DNA of 64,000 nt from Gracilaria gracilis (lineage: Eukaryota; Rhodophyta; Florideophyceae; Gracilariales; Gracilariaceae): the NCBI GenBank assembly GCA_030374805.1, contig JARGSG010000095.1, positions 217,516-281,515 of the forward strand, written 5' to 3'. The translations under genes were made by a program, and so were the position numbers. Of the stretch, positions 18,547 through 29,335 are shown one piece after another (the stretch's first letter is position 1; each line of letters starts with the position of its first letter). The notes beneath the pieces were generated by a model, which saw only the letters and a list, made by a program, of their open reading frames with translations, did not search any database and was not told where the DNA came from.

Positions 18547-20646
18547 TCAGCTCTGTGCTAATCCGATTGCTGCCGCACCACGTTCGGCTAAAGGGCCCAA
18601 CACGCAATCATCTCCAATTAGTTCTCTCGTAGCGAGGTACGCTACGTCGTCAAAGTGCGTCACGCATGAATTCACTATGATGTGCACCGCCGTCACAATC
18701 AAGGCTGCCGCAGCGAGCCAGCCATGGGGAATCCGATACGGCTTCACAACCGCTATTACTGGATTTTCACGTTCAAATGTGTATGACGATGTGTAGATCC
18801 AAGGCTGGCCAGTGGAATTAAGAACAAGATCCAAGTCCCGGAGTCCAAGCGATACGGCATTAGTTATGGCTTCCAACGACTCATTCCAGTTCGGACGATA
18901 CCCGAAATTAAACGCCTCCGTCCTTCCTGACTCGCTTGTATCCCTGTTCGCCGACCATAACTTACTGCTAATGTCTTCCTCTTCGAAACCAAGCCGTCTT
19001 CTAATTGCATTGAATATGCTGTTTAGAAAAGCAATCTGCTCATTTCGTTCCATGAGATCTGGACGAAACGGCATTGTTTTCAAGTTAACGCCACTCTCGG
19101 AACGCACAGCCGTAGAAAGCTCAACAGCAGCGGACGATCCATTCTGCGAATATATGCCGAAAACTGTCTTTCCAGAGCCATAGAAAACATCAACTTCAAT
19201 CATGTCAGTCAATTTCAAAGTAGGAATATGTGTAGTCGGCTTCACGCATTTGAGCACTTTCCCGGCCTTGAATACACCTCGTGTGGGAACAAAAAAATCA
19301 TCACAGTACTCGTTAGGACTGTTCTGAAGCCGTGGTCGAGGAATACCATCCACGGCCGCAATAACGGGATCAAAGTTTTGAGCAGCACGGTACTCTCTGC
19401 GGTTTTCGGTACCGGCGATGATGGTTGCAAACTCGGTGATAAAAAGCGCCACAAGTGCTAGAGTGGGGACCAGAAGCTGAATGAAATTCAACTTCAAACC
19501 CTTCGGAGTTGGAGAGTATTTAGGCGTTCGAAACCGAGAATAAGGCTCGTGCAAAGAAAGGAGTCGCCAAATGTGACGGAACGAGGTAAAGCGCGAGAAG
19601 ATGATATATGAGGAGTAAGCCTTTTGATTGATCCCAGGTATAGAGTAGATCAGACTTTGAATGATTTTGTGAATTTGTGAGACGATAATAAGCGATAGAA
19701 TTCCGCCTATGAATTCATTTGTGAGATCGTGGGTCGAAAAGGCATTAAAGAACGGCAGTTCAGGCACGGAGAAAGGCGTTATCTCTGGGGAAATACGACC
19801 TTGAGGTAGAGGGAGCCTCTTTGGTTCAAATTTTGGCTCTTGAAGTGTGGCAAGCGGACTATCAGAGATTTGTGTCGTATTGGAGTTCGAAACCGGGAAG
19901 AAATACTCTCTGTCTGTGAGATTGGAAGAAAGACAAATTGGTTCGAGCTCGGCATGGTCATTATCTTCTGTAATGTACGTGAACGTGTCTCCCATGTAGA
20001 ACGCGACGTACGCACACAGTTCACCTTGGTTCAGACAATCAGATGTGGTGGAGCACGTGGTGAAGTCAGTCGGGACGCAGACGCATGGAAAAATAGAGAA
20101 CTCGCATGCGGTGGTATTATGGACCTCTGTGCCGAAGAGCTTTTCAGCCCGACAGCTTCGCGAACCACGGCAGTCGTTGTGTGAGAAGCATCGGTCACCA
20201 GTGAGTCCCATGCCGAGAATCGATGGTACTGCTTCAAGCGGTTCGCTCAATACCGGTCGCTCTTCTCCAGCAGAAAATTTCGAAGAAACGCAAATGCCTT
20301 CCGTTATGCCAACTGGTGGGTCCCATTCACAGAACTCTCCTTCCACACAGTCCGCCGTGGAACGACAGCTGTAATTGGAATGCACAAGAGATAAGGCGCA
20401 GTGGCCGACGAAGCATACCCGGGGATCAACGCAGTCGGTGGAGTCAAGACAAATGTCATTTGTGAGACCGGAGATATTTGAAGGTGGTGGGATTGAATAG
20501 GGCGGCCAAAGAGGATGCAGGTAGGAGAGTATTGAAATTACATCATCGTGCGTGACCATGAGGTCCGAATCAATGGCGCGCGCCTTGAAAGAGAAAAGGG
20601 AGACGAGAATGAACATCCCGAGTGTTGAAGCGGTGAGAGGGAACAT
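18547..20646 (-). CDS. Large secreted or plasma-membrane protein with cysteine-rich repeats
   Basis: 699 residues from ATG at 20646. Signal peptide about 1-24. Residues about 65-240 hold four short cysteine modules of the form C-x4-D-C-x5-6-C, rich in Thr/Ser/Asp and N-glycosylation sites, which resembles small disulphide modules in extracellular proteins. Hydrophobic segments follow near 310-340 and 395-420 and a third near 650-670, so the protein probably spans the membrane two or three times with a large extracytoplasmic loop in between. I do not recognise the family. It stands alone with no operon-like neighbour. A receptor or wall-linked role is speculation. Confidence 0.75.
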   Translation of the reverse strand: MFPLTASTLGMFILVSLFSFKARAIDSDLMVTHDDVISILSYLHPLWPPYSIPPPSNISGLTNDICLDSTDCVDPRVCFVGHCALSLVHSNYSCRSTADCVEGEFCEWDPPVGITEGICVSSKFSAGEERPVLSEPLEAVPSILGMGLTGDRCFSHNDCRGSRSCRAEKLFGTEVHNTTACEFSIFPCVCVPTDFTTCSTTSDCLNQGELCAYVAFYMGDTFTYITEDNDHAELEPICLSSNLTDREYFFPVSNSNTTQISDSPLATLQEPKFEPKRLPLPQGRISPEITPFSVPELPFFNAFSTHDLTNEFIGGILSLIIVSQIHKIIQSLIYSIPGINQKAYSSYIIFSRFTSFRHIWRLLSLHEPYSRFRTPKYSPTPKGLKLNFIQLLVPTLALVALFITEFATIIAGTENRREYRAAQNFDPVIAAVDGIPRPRLQNSPNEYCDDFFVPTRGVFKAGKVLKCVKPTTHIPTLKLTDMIEVDVFYGSGKTVFGIYSQNGSSAAVELSTAVRSESGVNLKTMPFRPDLMERNEQIAFLNSIFNAIRRRLGFEEEDISSKLWSANRDTSESGRTEAFNFGYRPNWNESLEAITNAVSLGLRDLDLVLNSTGQPWIYTSSYTFERENPVIAVVKPYRIPHGWLAAAALIVTAVHIIVNSCVTHFDDVAYLATRELIGDDCVLGPLAERGAAAIGLAQS

Positions 20647-21383
20647 GTTGTAGACATGGATGGCGGACTTTGAATGAAATGAGAGTGGAAGAGCAGTATC
20701 TTGAATTCGAATGGATGGGTCGGCAGTTGATGAAGGGATTAGTTAGCTTCAGCTTGTTTACCCAAGCTCTCTAGACGTACTTGACTGATCGTGTGGTGCT
20801 TATTGAGGAAATTATGGTATTCATGGCGGAGAAATGAAGTCGAATGGGGGCAGATATTACAGGACAGACAGATCTCTGACTTGCGCGATGCCTGTACGCC
20901 AACAGCAAACGAGCATCCGCAATTGATCAGAGGCCCTGTCATGCTGATGAGGTCGGCGGATAATTGCATACTGTATACTACCGTTGGTTATTTGGCACAA
21001 GTTAAGGTTATCATAGCTCGGTCGTTCGGGATCCTCCTGATGGTTGTTGGTGCTGACCTCGAGTGAGGTCAGCACGAAATTTGGTTGCTGAACACCATTC
21101 TGTCCATGCAGAGCGACAGCGCTGGTTGTTGTGTGTAATTTGGAGGCGATTAACTGAATTCACTCGTTAAGGTTTAAAACTGTAGAAATGGTAATAGTTT
21201 TAATCAGTACCAGTTGTTTACTACTGCTGAAGATTCTCAGATGGCTCTGCAATGTCATGTCCACAATGTCATGTCCACGGTGTGATTCCAGCTGTTTCCA
21301 TCGCCTTGGGTGGCCCATTTGTGGACACGATAGATACTTTAGGCAATCGAAGCGTCGCACTTGCAGACAAGAGAGTAGATAAT
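20647..21383. other. Intergenic region with a perfect hairpin
   Basis: No gene seen. 21050-21075 is a hairpin with perfect 11-bp arms (GTGCTGACCTC/GAGGTCAGCAC) and a 4-nt loop. Confidence 0.55.
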
Positions 21384-21399
21384 GGGCGTCTCCTGAAAA
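21384..21399 (+). repeat. Left TIR of Harbinger element
   Basis: 16 bases exactly complementary to 24095-24110; preceded by AAT at 21381-21383. Confidence 0.85.
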
Positions 21400-21801
21400 T
21401 ACAAAAACGCTGTTTGCGCACACTCAAATCGTCACGATTTGCTTGTTTTCTGTGACTTGCGTGCTCCACTTCGCACGGCGTCCGGAGACATGCGAGGCGA
21501 GTAATACCGCCACACAAACACTCCTTCGTCATTGCAAACCTCTCCATAAACGCATCGATGCCCGAACGAAAACCAGCACCAGCTCCCGCCACTGCTAGTC
21601 TTCTGACTTGAAGCGAAAGTGCAGCTCGCTTTGACACCGCGGCTCGTTCCGCCATACGTTCATCCCCAATGAAGCGTACATCAAACTTCTGCGTTTCTAT
21701 CGGCCATTCGGTTCTTGACGATCTCTTTCTTCTTCGCGATAAACCAACAAGGAGAGGACAGTCCTAGTCTTCTAGTGCCTGAGAAAACTACAAACTTACA
21801 A

Positions 21802-22755
21802 ATGCAGAGCGATATACAGCTGGTTTCCGATAAACCTTCAACCGTCGCCAATGCTACAACCGTAACTTGTCGTACACCGAGACGTGTCTTATTCCAACAG
21901 AACACAAATACAACCGGAACCCACAAACGCTCTGCGCCTTGCGTTGCACATCCGGACGTGCCGCAGCCGTCGAAGAAACATAAGCAGAGCAAGGCGCGTG
22001 GGTTTAGCTTTACAACAAGGGAGGTGAACAGTTTACTGGACGTTTTGGAACATTTCTTGCCGATAGGACCCATGGAATGGGACACCGTAACGAAGAATCA
22101 TTACGATGTGTTCCCTTCTTACAAACGTACTCCCGAATCGCTCCGTCGCAAATTTGCAGCTCTTTACCGAACGAAGGTTCTAACAGGAGATCCGCATTGC
22201 CCTCCAGATGTGAAGCGGGCGAAGAAGATCAATGAGATGATCAAAGAGAAATGCGATATTGGTAACGCTGATGAGGATGTCGGCCTCGATTTAGGGAATA
22301 TACAAGAAGAAGAACCAGCTACTGATCTCGAAGAAGCACTTCAAAGGGAGAATGAAGACAATCAAGGCGACGAGGAAGGCGTTGAAGAAATTTCTCCGAC
22401 TACTGCGCTCGTAACCACCACTGCCTTGCAATCCCGCCGCTTAACGCACATGCGTCGAGCCAAACCCGATGGAAACGAAGATTTGGTTACTCTTTACAAG
22501 CTCTCGATCCTTGAGGATCAAAAAGATAGGAAGGAGCAACGAAAGCGAGAGGAACTGCGTATAGAGCGGGAAAGAAAAAGGGAGGAGCGGCAAATAGAGA
22601 GAGAGCAGCGGGAGGCTCTTCGGTTCGAACGTCTAATAGAATCAGGACAGAAGAACCATGACAACATGATGAGCATGATGATGCTTTTAATTGGTTCTGG
22701 TCGTGCGCCGAGTGGTGGCCACCATAGTGATGCCCTTCAGAAGGATGGGAAATGA
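21802..22755 (+). CDS. Myb/SANT-like accessory protein of Harbinger element
   Basis: 317 residues from the first ATG (21802); the frame is open somewhat further upstream with non-ATG codons only. An N-terminal basic patch is followed by a trihelix or SANT-like domain (about residues 70-150: FTTREVNSLLDVLE, W-D-T-V, then a P-E-S-L-R-R-K-F helix). An acidic linker and a long Glu/Arg-rich coiled coil (about 230-290) follow. In PIF/Harbinger transposons this type of partner is needed with the transposase for binding the ends and nuclear import. Its stop overlaps the 3' end of the transposase gene. Confidence 0.8.
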   Translation: MQSDIQLVSDKPSTVANATTVTCRTPRRVLFQQNTNTTGTHKRSAPCVAHPDVPQPSKKHKQSKARGFSFTTREVNSLLDVLEHFLPIGPMEWDTVTKNHYDVFPSYKRTPESLRRKFAALYRTKVLTGDPHCPPDVKRAKKINEMIKEKCDIGNADEDVGLDLGNIQEEEPATDLEEALQRENEDNQGDEEGVEEISPTTALVTTTALQSRRLTHMRRAKPDGNEDLVTLYKLSILEDQKDRKEQRKREELRIERERKREERQIEREQREALRFERLIESGQKNHDNMMSMMMLLIGSGRAPSGGHHSDALQKDGK

Positions 22756-24158
22756 GTGAACAAAGAGTTCGCGTTGCGGTGCAATGCTGGTGTGAACACC
22801 GTTTTGATCTGATTCAACCCCACCATTCTTGTTCGTAGGTTGAACAGAAGCACTAAAGAGGTCAGAAACATCTTTCGTTCACCATATGGTTCGTACCGCA
22901 TTCTGTCTTCAACCCGCGGAAAGCATGATTTAAATGCTCGCATTCCCCACTCAGCACTTTGTCGAAGAGATGTTGCTTGCCTACCAGTTTCAAGTTCGGC
23001 TGCGTTAGCCGCCGTAGCCACTATGTTGGGGCTGCTCTTAAGTAAAAACGGATACCTTCCCCTTGAAAATGCCGAGTCGATAACACAGCGCCCCCCATAC
23101 TCTTCGTGCGCTGCTTCGAGTTTTTCGTACACCCCAGATTTTTCTGCAACATGGGAGTCGTGCATTGCTCCCGGTGCATTCAATCCGCACGAAATAACTA
23201 CCCCTGTTGGGCTGAATGTGAGCACGTTTGCTACATAGTGGTCATGGGTCCAGCCGTTGTAAAAACGGTTCTGAATGACCTTGTCCCCACTCTGTTGTAG
23301 TTTTAGTTTGAGTCCATCTGCAAAACAGTAGACGTTGTGGAGAAACGGGTACTTGGCCTTGATGAGAGTCATCGCAAATTGACCCTCCAAAGCTGATGGC
23401 ATTTTCACAGTTGCCATCGAATCGTTTGTTAGAATCTTGATCAGAAAACGCCGAGCGAATCTAATATAGAGAGAAGAAACGCTTGCGGTGGAGCCAAAGA
23501 TGAGGGATAGGTTCATTAAAGAACCTCTAGTCCTCGTCGGCGACAAAATTAGGCCTAAACAGGTGGTTGCATCCATCAATCTGGGTCTTCCACGGTTGGT
23601 TGTGGACCGCATTCTGATGTAACCACATTCTGTGTACGGTGTGAACTGTTCATAATATGGTTTGAACTTTTCGAGCAAGTAACGAAATGTCCTGTGATCG
23701 AGGCCTGTGAGTGTGATTAGGGACGGTTCGCATCCGCTGCCATACAGAAAAGAAAATGGCGAATGACGTGGGAATCTTAATGCCGATCGTGTTATCTTAC
23801 CCTGTCGAATGCGTCGTTGGTAAGGGACCAGTTTAGTTCTGAACGACGGTTGCCGTTTTGGCTTAAAGATGAAGTGTGGGGGACAACGAGTCATTGCAGT
23901 GCAACACGGATAAAAAAACCAGAAGTGTCGAGGAAGAAGTCGTACTGGAAGGGTGACGGTGGGAGAAGGAGCAAGCTGCATACTCTCGATGATTAGGTGA
24001 CGCTTTGGTTTGCGGTTTGATCCACTGCGATTTTCAGGACCTCTACCCAAACGCAAACGCGCATACCCACTGAGAAGCGCGTTTGCGATTTGGTTTTTCA
24101 GGAGACGCCCAATACCAAGGGTAGCTATTTCGAGAACCGACGCAGGTGAACCAAACAT
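22737..24158 (-). CDS. PIF/Harbinger DDE transposase
   Basis: 473 residues if started at ATG 24158. That ATG lies 48 bp outside the TIR, so the in-element ATG at 23981 (giving 414 residues) is the more likely start unless a spliced exon is used. Matches the DDE_Tnp_4 fold: an N-terminal helix-turn-helix-like region, first catalytic Asp in CFADGLKL, second in GAMHDSHV, and the Glu in SAEWGMRAF. No internal stop. It cuts and joins element ends together with the accessory Myb-like protein. Confidence 0.85.
   Translation of the reverse strand: MFGSPASVLEIATLGIGRLLKNQIANALLSGYARLRLGRGPENRSGSNRKPKRHLIIESMQLAPSPTVTLPVRLLPRHFWFFYPCCTAMTRCPPHFIFKPKRQPSFRTKLVPYQRRIRQGKITRSALRFPRHSPFSFLYGSGCEPSLITLTGLDHRTFRYLLEKFKPYYEQFTPYTECGYIRMRSTTNRGRPRLMDATTCLGLILSPTRTRGSLMNLSLIFGSTASVSSLYIRFARRFLIKILTNDSMATVKMPSALEGQFAMTLIKAKYPFLHNVYCFADGLKLKLQQSGDKVIQNRFYNGWTHDHYVANVLTFSPTGVVISCGLNAPGAMHDSHVAEKSGVYEKLEAAHEEYGGRCVIDSAFSRGRYPFLLKSSPNIVATAANAAELETGRQATSLRQSAEWGMRAFKSCFPRVEDRMRYEPYGERKMFLTSLVLLFNLRTRMVGLNQIKTVFTPALHRNANSLFTHFPSF
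24095..24110 (-). repeat. Right TIR of Harbinger element
   Basis: 16 bases complementary to the left TIR; followed by AAT at 24111-24113. Confidence 0.85.
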
Positions 24159-24330
24159 GAATCGGCGCGCGAATCTTCAACAAAGCGAATTCTTAAAACA
24201 ATTTGAAAGCAAATTCATGTTTTCATTTTTACAGCTTACATACATTACAGTTAACATACATGACAAGGCTCATTCTACTTTGCATTTCCTGTCTATATAC
24301 AAAGGATGATACAGCATATGCGTGACCCAA

Positions 24331-25197
24331 TCAGTCGAAAAGAACTTCGTTCGGATCTACCGCCTGCGTGCATGCCTGCTGGAGAAGGGTGCTCATCCGC
24401 TCGTAGTCGGGCGGCGCCTGTCCGATGGATTCATGCACCAACACTTTCAGAACCTCCGGTATCGGCGTACCCCTGTTGTTTCGAACCTCCACGGCCTTTT
24501 CAAAGTTTTGCAGTACTACAGCATGCTGTTCAGGTGTGAGGTTATTCCAAAGGTAGTCGGCCACATGCTCTTGTGGTACGAGCCCCTCGCCATCGTCTCT
24601 GAACATACGCACCATCATGTGCAGTATGTCACCTATATCGTTAGCTGGATGACTCACCACGAGCCCTCCAGATTGACCAAAGTCGATAAGGAAGAACTTA
24701 TCGTTTTCATCTCCTAAACCACGCACGACGTTGCTCTCCTTAATGTCCCCATGCGAAATATTCAAGCTATGGAGCTTCCTCATGATCTCAAAAACTTGTT
24801 TCGTGATCACAAGAACAGCGCCGTTGGAAAAGTCCCAGTCTGCCTTTTCATGGAGAGTCAGCGCTGAATCTCCAAATTCTGTTATAATCATGAAACTGAC
24901 ATCTTTATGCGTGCCACTGAGGAACAATTTCGGGACTCGCAGAGTTGGAGATCTATTGTTTAGGTCCTCCAATGCTTCGACCTCTTTTTCGAGCTCCGCC
25001 TCGGCCTCTTCCTCGAGTTCAAGCTTATCTTCCTCATCCATATCCGGATCCACATCATCTACAATTGCAAACTTAACTACCGTATTCAGATGTTCATTCG
25101 TGTTGTCTGTCACTGAATAAATGGCACCAGACGCGCCGGCATTTAGCTTATTTCCGACTACCCATCTGTTTTCAATCACATCTCCTGTGAAGTTCAT
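24331..25197 (-). CDS. Small Ser/Thr protein kinase (CK1/VRK-like)
   Basis: 288 residues from ATG 25197. Residues 15-30 form a glycine-rich loop (LNAGASGAIY); an ATP-binding Lys follows in VVKFA near 44. An acidic Glu/Asp-rich insert (about 50-80) sits before helix C. The catalytic loop is HGDIKESN near 180 (HGD instead of HRD), and the metal-binding loop is LIDFG near 200. The domain is nearly the whole protein. HGDIK/DFG is common in casein-kinase-1 and vaccinia-related-kinase groups, so a Ser/Thr kinase of that type is likely. A TATA box lies about 100 bp upstream. Confidence 0.8.
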   Translation of the reverse strand: MNFTGDVIENRWVVGNKLNAGASGAIYSVTDNTNEHLNTVVKFAIVDDVDPDMDEEDKLELEEEAEAELEKEVEALEDLNNRSPTLRVPKLFLSGTHKDVSFMIITEFGDSALTLHEKADWDFSNGAVLVITKQVFEIMRKLHSLNISHGDIKESNVVRGLGDENDKFFLIDFGQSGGLVVSHPANDIGDILHMMVRMFRDDGEGLVPQEHVADYLWNNLTPEQHAVVLQNFEKAVEVRNNRGTPIPEVLKVLVHESIGQAPPDYERMSTLLQQACTQAVDPNEVLFD

Positions 25198-25296
25198 TGT
25201 TTTTTCGGTTGAATTTCTTAACTGTTGACGGAAACTTATTTGTCTTGCAATGAGATTGAGAATCAAAGAGTAGAGCTAGTACTATTATGGGACCTT

Positions 25297-25304
25297 CATT
25301 TATA
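25297..25304 (-). promoter_or_regulatory. TATA box of kinase gene
   Basis: TATAAATG on the minus strand, about 100 bp before the ATG at 25197. Confidence 0.55.
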
Positions 25305-26103
25305 GGAAACCAAAGCGTGAGGTTGAGCATAATTTCTTCTGCTCTTCATCCATGCTGTTAGAAAGCTAAGGAGTTTGAAACCTACGCCTAAACAGATTCA
25401 TAATAGATATGCGGCTTGAATGCGTCCATTTAGGAATTATGATATGTATCAAGCGGAAAATAAGAATAATAAAGCTGCAGCGAATCCGACCGCACATTTA
25501 TCAAGCATCATTTACGCTAGGACGCGAAATGATGATGAAGAAGGATACAGTTTTGACGCATTGAATGGACGCAGTTCTACTGCTAACCTCGCCGTTTTGT
25601 AATATCGGGGGTTTGGGCCATTTGCCAAGAATCCAGAACGAATAAAACTGTGAATCTCAAGGAAATCATCAGTCAAGGGAATCATGTTCTTCAGCTAAAA
25701 TCTAGCTCGAAGCTGTTACATAAAAGCAGCGACCGCGCAGGACACGGTCGTGAACAACACATCCGTTTATTGTCAAGTCTAGTTATCGGCTGTGATTCTC
25801 TAGACTATCGACATCTAGTATGCATGCCCAAATCATTTCGCCTCCGTCCACTTAATGAAACAGCCGTGCTTGGTTGCCACTTTTTGCTTGACTAATGGCA
25901 TATGACCAGAAACAATCAACGAAGTAGTGAAAGTATTAAAGTCAGGAACAGAGTAATCCCCATTGCTTTATGGTTCAGACGAACGTACATTTTAGAGCAA
26001 CGGGAATGCTTGCTCCTGAACATTGATGTATCGGTCTTTTCTTATTTTTACACATTCTTACAGAAGAGAGTTGGTACATCTGGATGGTACGTAACCTAAG
26101 GAA
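25305..26103. other. Intergenic, no gene seen
   Basis: About 800 bases of AT-rich sequence between the kinase and the next gene. I see no coding signal. Confidence 0.5.
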
Positions 26104-27009
26104 ATGTCCGTCGTCGTCTATCATGACATTGCACTTGGTGCCCACTCGCCGCGCCGACGTCGCCAGACCGCCACACAACCGTCCATTGCCGCGGGCCCTC
26201 GCCCTCCAGCGCATGTCGCATTGCCCAGTATCGCCATGAACTTGTTCCGCCGCCTCATCGCCGGCCGCCGCAACGCCGCGTTCCCGCCATCAGAGTCCGC
26301 GCTCCCCGACGCTGCCCATCTGGACGTCTTCTACGAACAGCTGGCCAAATGCGTCACCACCGAACATTTCCGCAGCCTGCCTGGGTCTCGCATGCCCATC
26401 CCGCGGCCGTTTCGGATAAAAATGGGCAAAGTCATCGACGCTGGCGACTACATCTGGGTCGGCACCTTTGGTCAGCAGCGCTGTCATAAAATCCCTCCCA
26501 ATTATTCCTCGGGTACTGGGCTCTTCGGCTTCGTCCTGGAGCGAACCTGGAGCGGTTCGTATGTTCCTTACGAGTACCACGCCGGTGAGGATGATGGTAG
26601 CCTGCCCTTGAGAACCGAGGTGAAAAGAACGCGCGACAAAGGGGTCATCACTGACGAGTATTTTGCCGACGCTTTGCGCACGTTGTGCAACCCAAAGTTC
26701 AAGGTCGCTGGTCTTTCCTCGACGTGCGTTGAACCGCTTCTGGCCGAAATGTTCGGACCCGAGATGAAGAGAGAACTCCAGCTTGAGTGTTTTTCGACGT
26801 GGTACATGACCGTCAAGGTTTTGGACGGCTTTGGCGCCGTGAAGCTGGTGAACCAAAACGGAAGTACCTATTTCCGAGTTCGAAACCCGATTCTTTCTAC
26901 TGACGATCATGGATGGTCCTGGCATTCGAACAGTCTACCAGGAGCAATGTCGTGCTGGAGGCCGACAGTTAACATACAGCAGAGACAGTTGCGCCCCGCT
27001 TCAAGCTGA
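26104..27009 (+). CDS. Unknown protein whose C-terminus is now encoded by a solo LTR
   Basis: 301 residues from ATG 26104 (an alternative ATG is at 26237). I recognise no family; there is no signal peptide or membrane segment, and the central 200 residues have a normal globular composition. The last 20 residues are read from a solo LTR inserted at 26948. If the LTR and one copy of the 5-bp target duplication are ignored, the frame would end at a TGA near 27223 after about a dozen native residues. The gene therefore has a replaced tail. It may still work, since only the extreme C-terminus is affected. Confidence 0.6.
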   Translation: MSVVVYHDIALGAHSPRRRRQTATQPSIAAGPRPPAHVALPSIAMNLFRRLIAGRRNAAFPPSESALPDAAHLDVFYEQLAKCVTTEHFRSLPGSRMPIPRPFRIKMGKVIDAGDYIWVGTFGQQRCHKIPPNYSSGTGLFGFVLERTWSGSYVPYEYHAGEDDGSLPLRTEVKRTRDKGVITDEYFADALRTLCNPKFKVAGLSSTCVEPLLAEMFGPEMKRELQLECFSTWYMTVKVLDGFGAVKLVNQNGSTYFRVRNPILSTDDHGWSWHSNSLPGAMSCWRPTVNIQQRQLRPASS

Positions 27010-27180
27010 GCTTGAAGTAGTTAATAGTGTGGCTATAGAACGCGAGTTACAGCCGCAAACCTCTTGTAGATCCGTTCGCGGGTCTCTTTAAAAGCCCCAC
27101 GGACGGATGAGTAAATTACAGATGTCCCGGCAGGCGTTTGGTTGAAGCTCTCTGCGCCTCCCTCCTCCTTTATCTCTACA
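26948..27180. mobile_element. Solo LTR, element D family, copy 1
   Basis: 233 bp beginning TGTCGTGCTG and ending TCTCTACA, flanked by the 5-bp direct repeat AGCAA (26943-26947 and 27181-27185). Closely similar to 34635-34861 and more distantly to the LTR at 47923. An internal TTTAAAAG and a conserved block around 27085-27110 may be promoter or polyadenylation sequences. Confidence 0.88.
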
Positions 27181-27185
27181 AGCAA

Positions 27186-29335
27186 GACGATATCGGATTT
27201 CCCTTTCGGAGTCTAGTGTATGATGTTTGAATTGTGGGTGTCACAAAATTCAAATCCTGGGTTACCAAAGTAGTGCAAGTTACCATCGCGTAACCCACAG
27301 CCGCGGGTTTAAGCGCCGCAAGGATGACTGGCAGCTGCATTTTCCTTAGCATCGTCCACTGCCTCTAGAGTGAAGAAAACCGCAGCGACCAGCTTCTGCG
27401 GCAGGTCAACTACTGCTCTTGCCTTCTTTTCGTGGTATTGCTTTGCTTTGCTACTAGCATTTTATATTGTTAACCACCCTCCCACCCTACAGATTAGTTT
27501 TAGATCTACACTTTAATTTGCACTTCTATCTTTGCTTATGTTCGATTTATATGGACAGTAGGCCTCTGCGGTACCGGCATCAGGGAGACTGTGACGAGAT
27601 GGCTAGTTCGACCAACAAGTCGTACCAGTATCCATCTCCAAACGAAAAAAACCGCCCCAAAGAGCGGGCAATATTTTCACCAGGGGCGTATTTGTGACTT
27701 CATATTTTTCTGAATTCGAAGTCAATAGTCATGCCTTTTTTGGGGTAGTTAGTCATATTTAGTCAAAATGTAGTCACCTTAGAAATTCTAAGCAAAATAC
27801 TACATTTCGGTATTTCTGCGATATGTATTTAAGCGTTGTAAATGGTATGAATGCACGTTTCCCGAACTTAGTGCAGTGGTTTTCGGTCTTTATTAGCCTA
27901 AAAGACCTGTTCCGAGATATTTCTTTTTAAATATTTAAACATTCAAATTTGACATCAAGATGTACTCCATTTTCTTGGCCTAGCAAACTTTCTGGAAGGC
28001 ATCTTTTTAGCTCTTTTGAGAAAATGACTACCATGAATGACTATTTTCTAAAATGCATAGTGCAGTCCAAAGTAATAAAAAGGAGAGCTAGTCAGTCAGT
28101 CACAAATACGGGCCTGATTTTCACATTCGGTTAAAGAGACCATTGGTTCATATCTTGAAACTCGTTCTGGCGGCGGACGGACGCGGAATAATTTTTAATC
28201 CCTTTTCCAGTTCAACTCATGCTCTCCAAAACAATCAAACATCTTTCGAAAATGGTATCACCTCTCGCAAAATTCATATATAAACACTTTTTGATTGAAA
28301 ACTTTTTACGAGGTGTGATTAGGAATGCAAGCAGCTTTTATCACACAGCCCACAATTACTAGGAGAGATTTGCTAGAAGAAGATTGCAATCGTCTTCATC
28401 GTCTTCATCTGCAGTCATAATGACAAATATATAGAGTATGCCAACCAATCCATTTGTATGAATATGTACAAAAGAATCTTATCGGCAGCTTAGATTTCTT
28501 GACATATTGCTTCTAGTTCACAAATCCACACTTTGACTAGCTTCCGATGCTGATTAGAAACAGTTTAAGTAAACACCCCAAATGAAATGAGCTCTACCCA
28601 GATACAAAGCCAGAATCGAGCTGTTCACACAAGGCGAACAAAGAAGTACCATCGACTTGCTTATCACTGAATCAAACCTCTTTTACGTAAGAAAGACTAT
28701 CGTTCTCCATGGATCGCGACAACACACCACGAGCCTCATAGACCTTCTGCGGGTCGCAAGAGGGCACGAAGTCAAAGCTCTGCCGCCTCGGTATCTGGCT
28801 CCGCTTCAAATGGCACCTCCAAAATTGCCCTCCGTGGACCAAGTGCTTCAGCGTAGCCAAAGATATGGTGGTTGTACCTGCGCAGCCCGCTGATACAATG
28901 CCCCCAATTTGGTAACTTGGTCCAAGCGGCAACTCAAAATCGCAACACTGAGTGCCTTCCTTCCGTGTGATCCCAATCGCAACTCTGAATCGGCTTCCCT
29001 CTGTACACCATGTACGCAGGCATAGTCAAATATATGCGACAGAAATGCCCGCACCTGCTCGTTCTACAGCTATTCCTAGCTTGCAACATCTGTTGCGAAG
29101 CGCCCGTGGTAAGCAATACAGGCTCGCTGCAACGAAGCTTGGGTGCGCACCGTACACCAAATCCGACCACTAGCCGTGAGCAGCCCAACCAGATGTGGCG
29201 AGTTCAAGCGCCTCCGGCAGCGGCTCCCAGTCATCGGCACCATGAGGCAGGTCCGTTTTCAGCACCAGATCGCAGGTCAGCTTCTGGGCGCCCACTGCCG
29301 AAAGCTCCGAGAGGGAGCGCCGGGGCCCGTCCAAC
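27186..29335. other. Long gene-poor stretch
   Basis: About 2.1 kb, AT-rich up to 28.6 kb and then more balanced. Small open frames near 28.7-29.3 kb show no recognisable protein; they may be degraded gene sequence leading into the zinc-finger relic. Confidence 0.45.

Larger units (their letters stand above)
21384..24110. mobile_element. PIF/Harbinger-type DNA transposon, 2.7 kb
   Basis: Bounded by 16-bp perfect terminal inverted repeats beginning GGGCGTCTCCTG (21384-21399 and 24095-24110), with more imperfect similarity inside. Both ends are flanked by AAT, consistent with the 3-bp target duplication of this superfamily, although TWA is usual. It contains the two expected genes, a Myb/SANT-like accessory protein and a DDE transposase, convergent and overlapping by 19 bp. 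Both frames are open, so the element may be autonomous. Confidence 0.85.

Noticed and set aside
28657..29335. Several overlapping frames that might be one gene
   Set aside because: No consistent frame, no domain; may be decayed sequence but cannot be supported.
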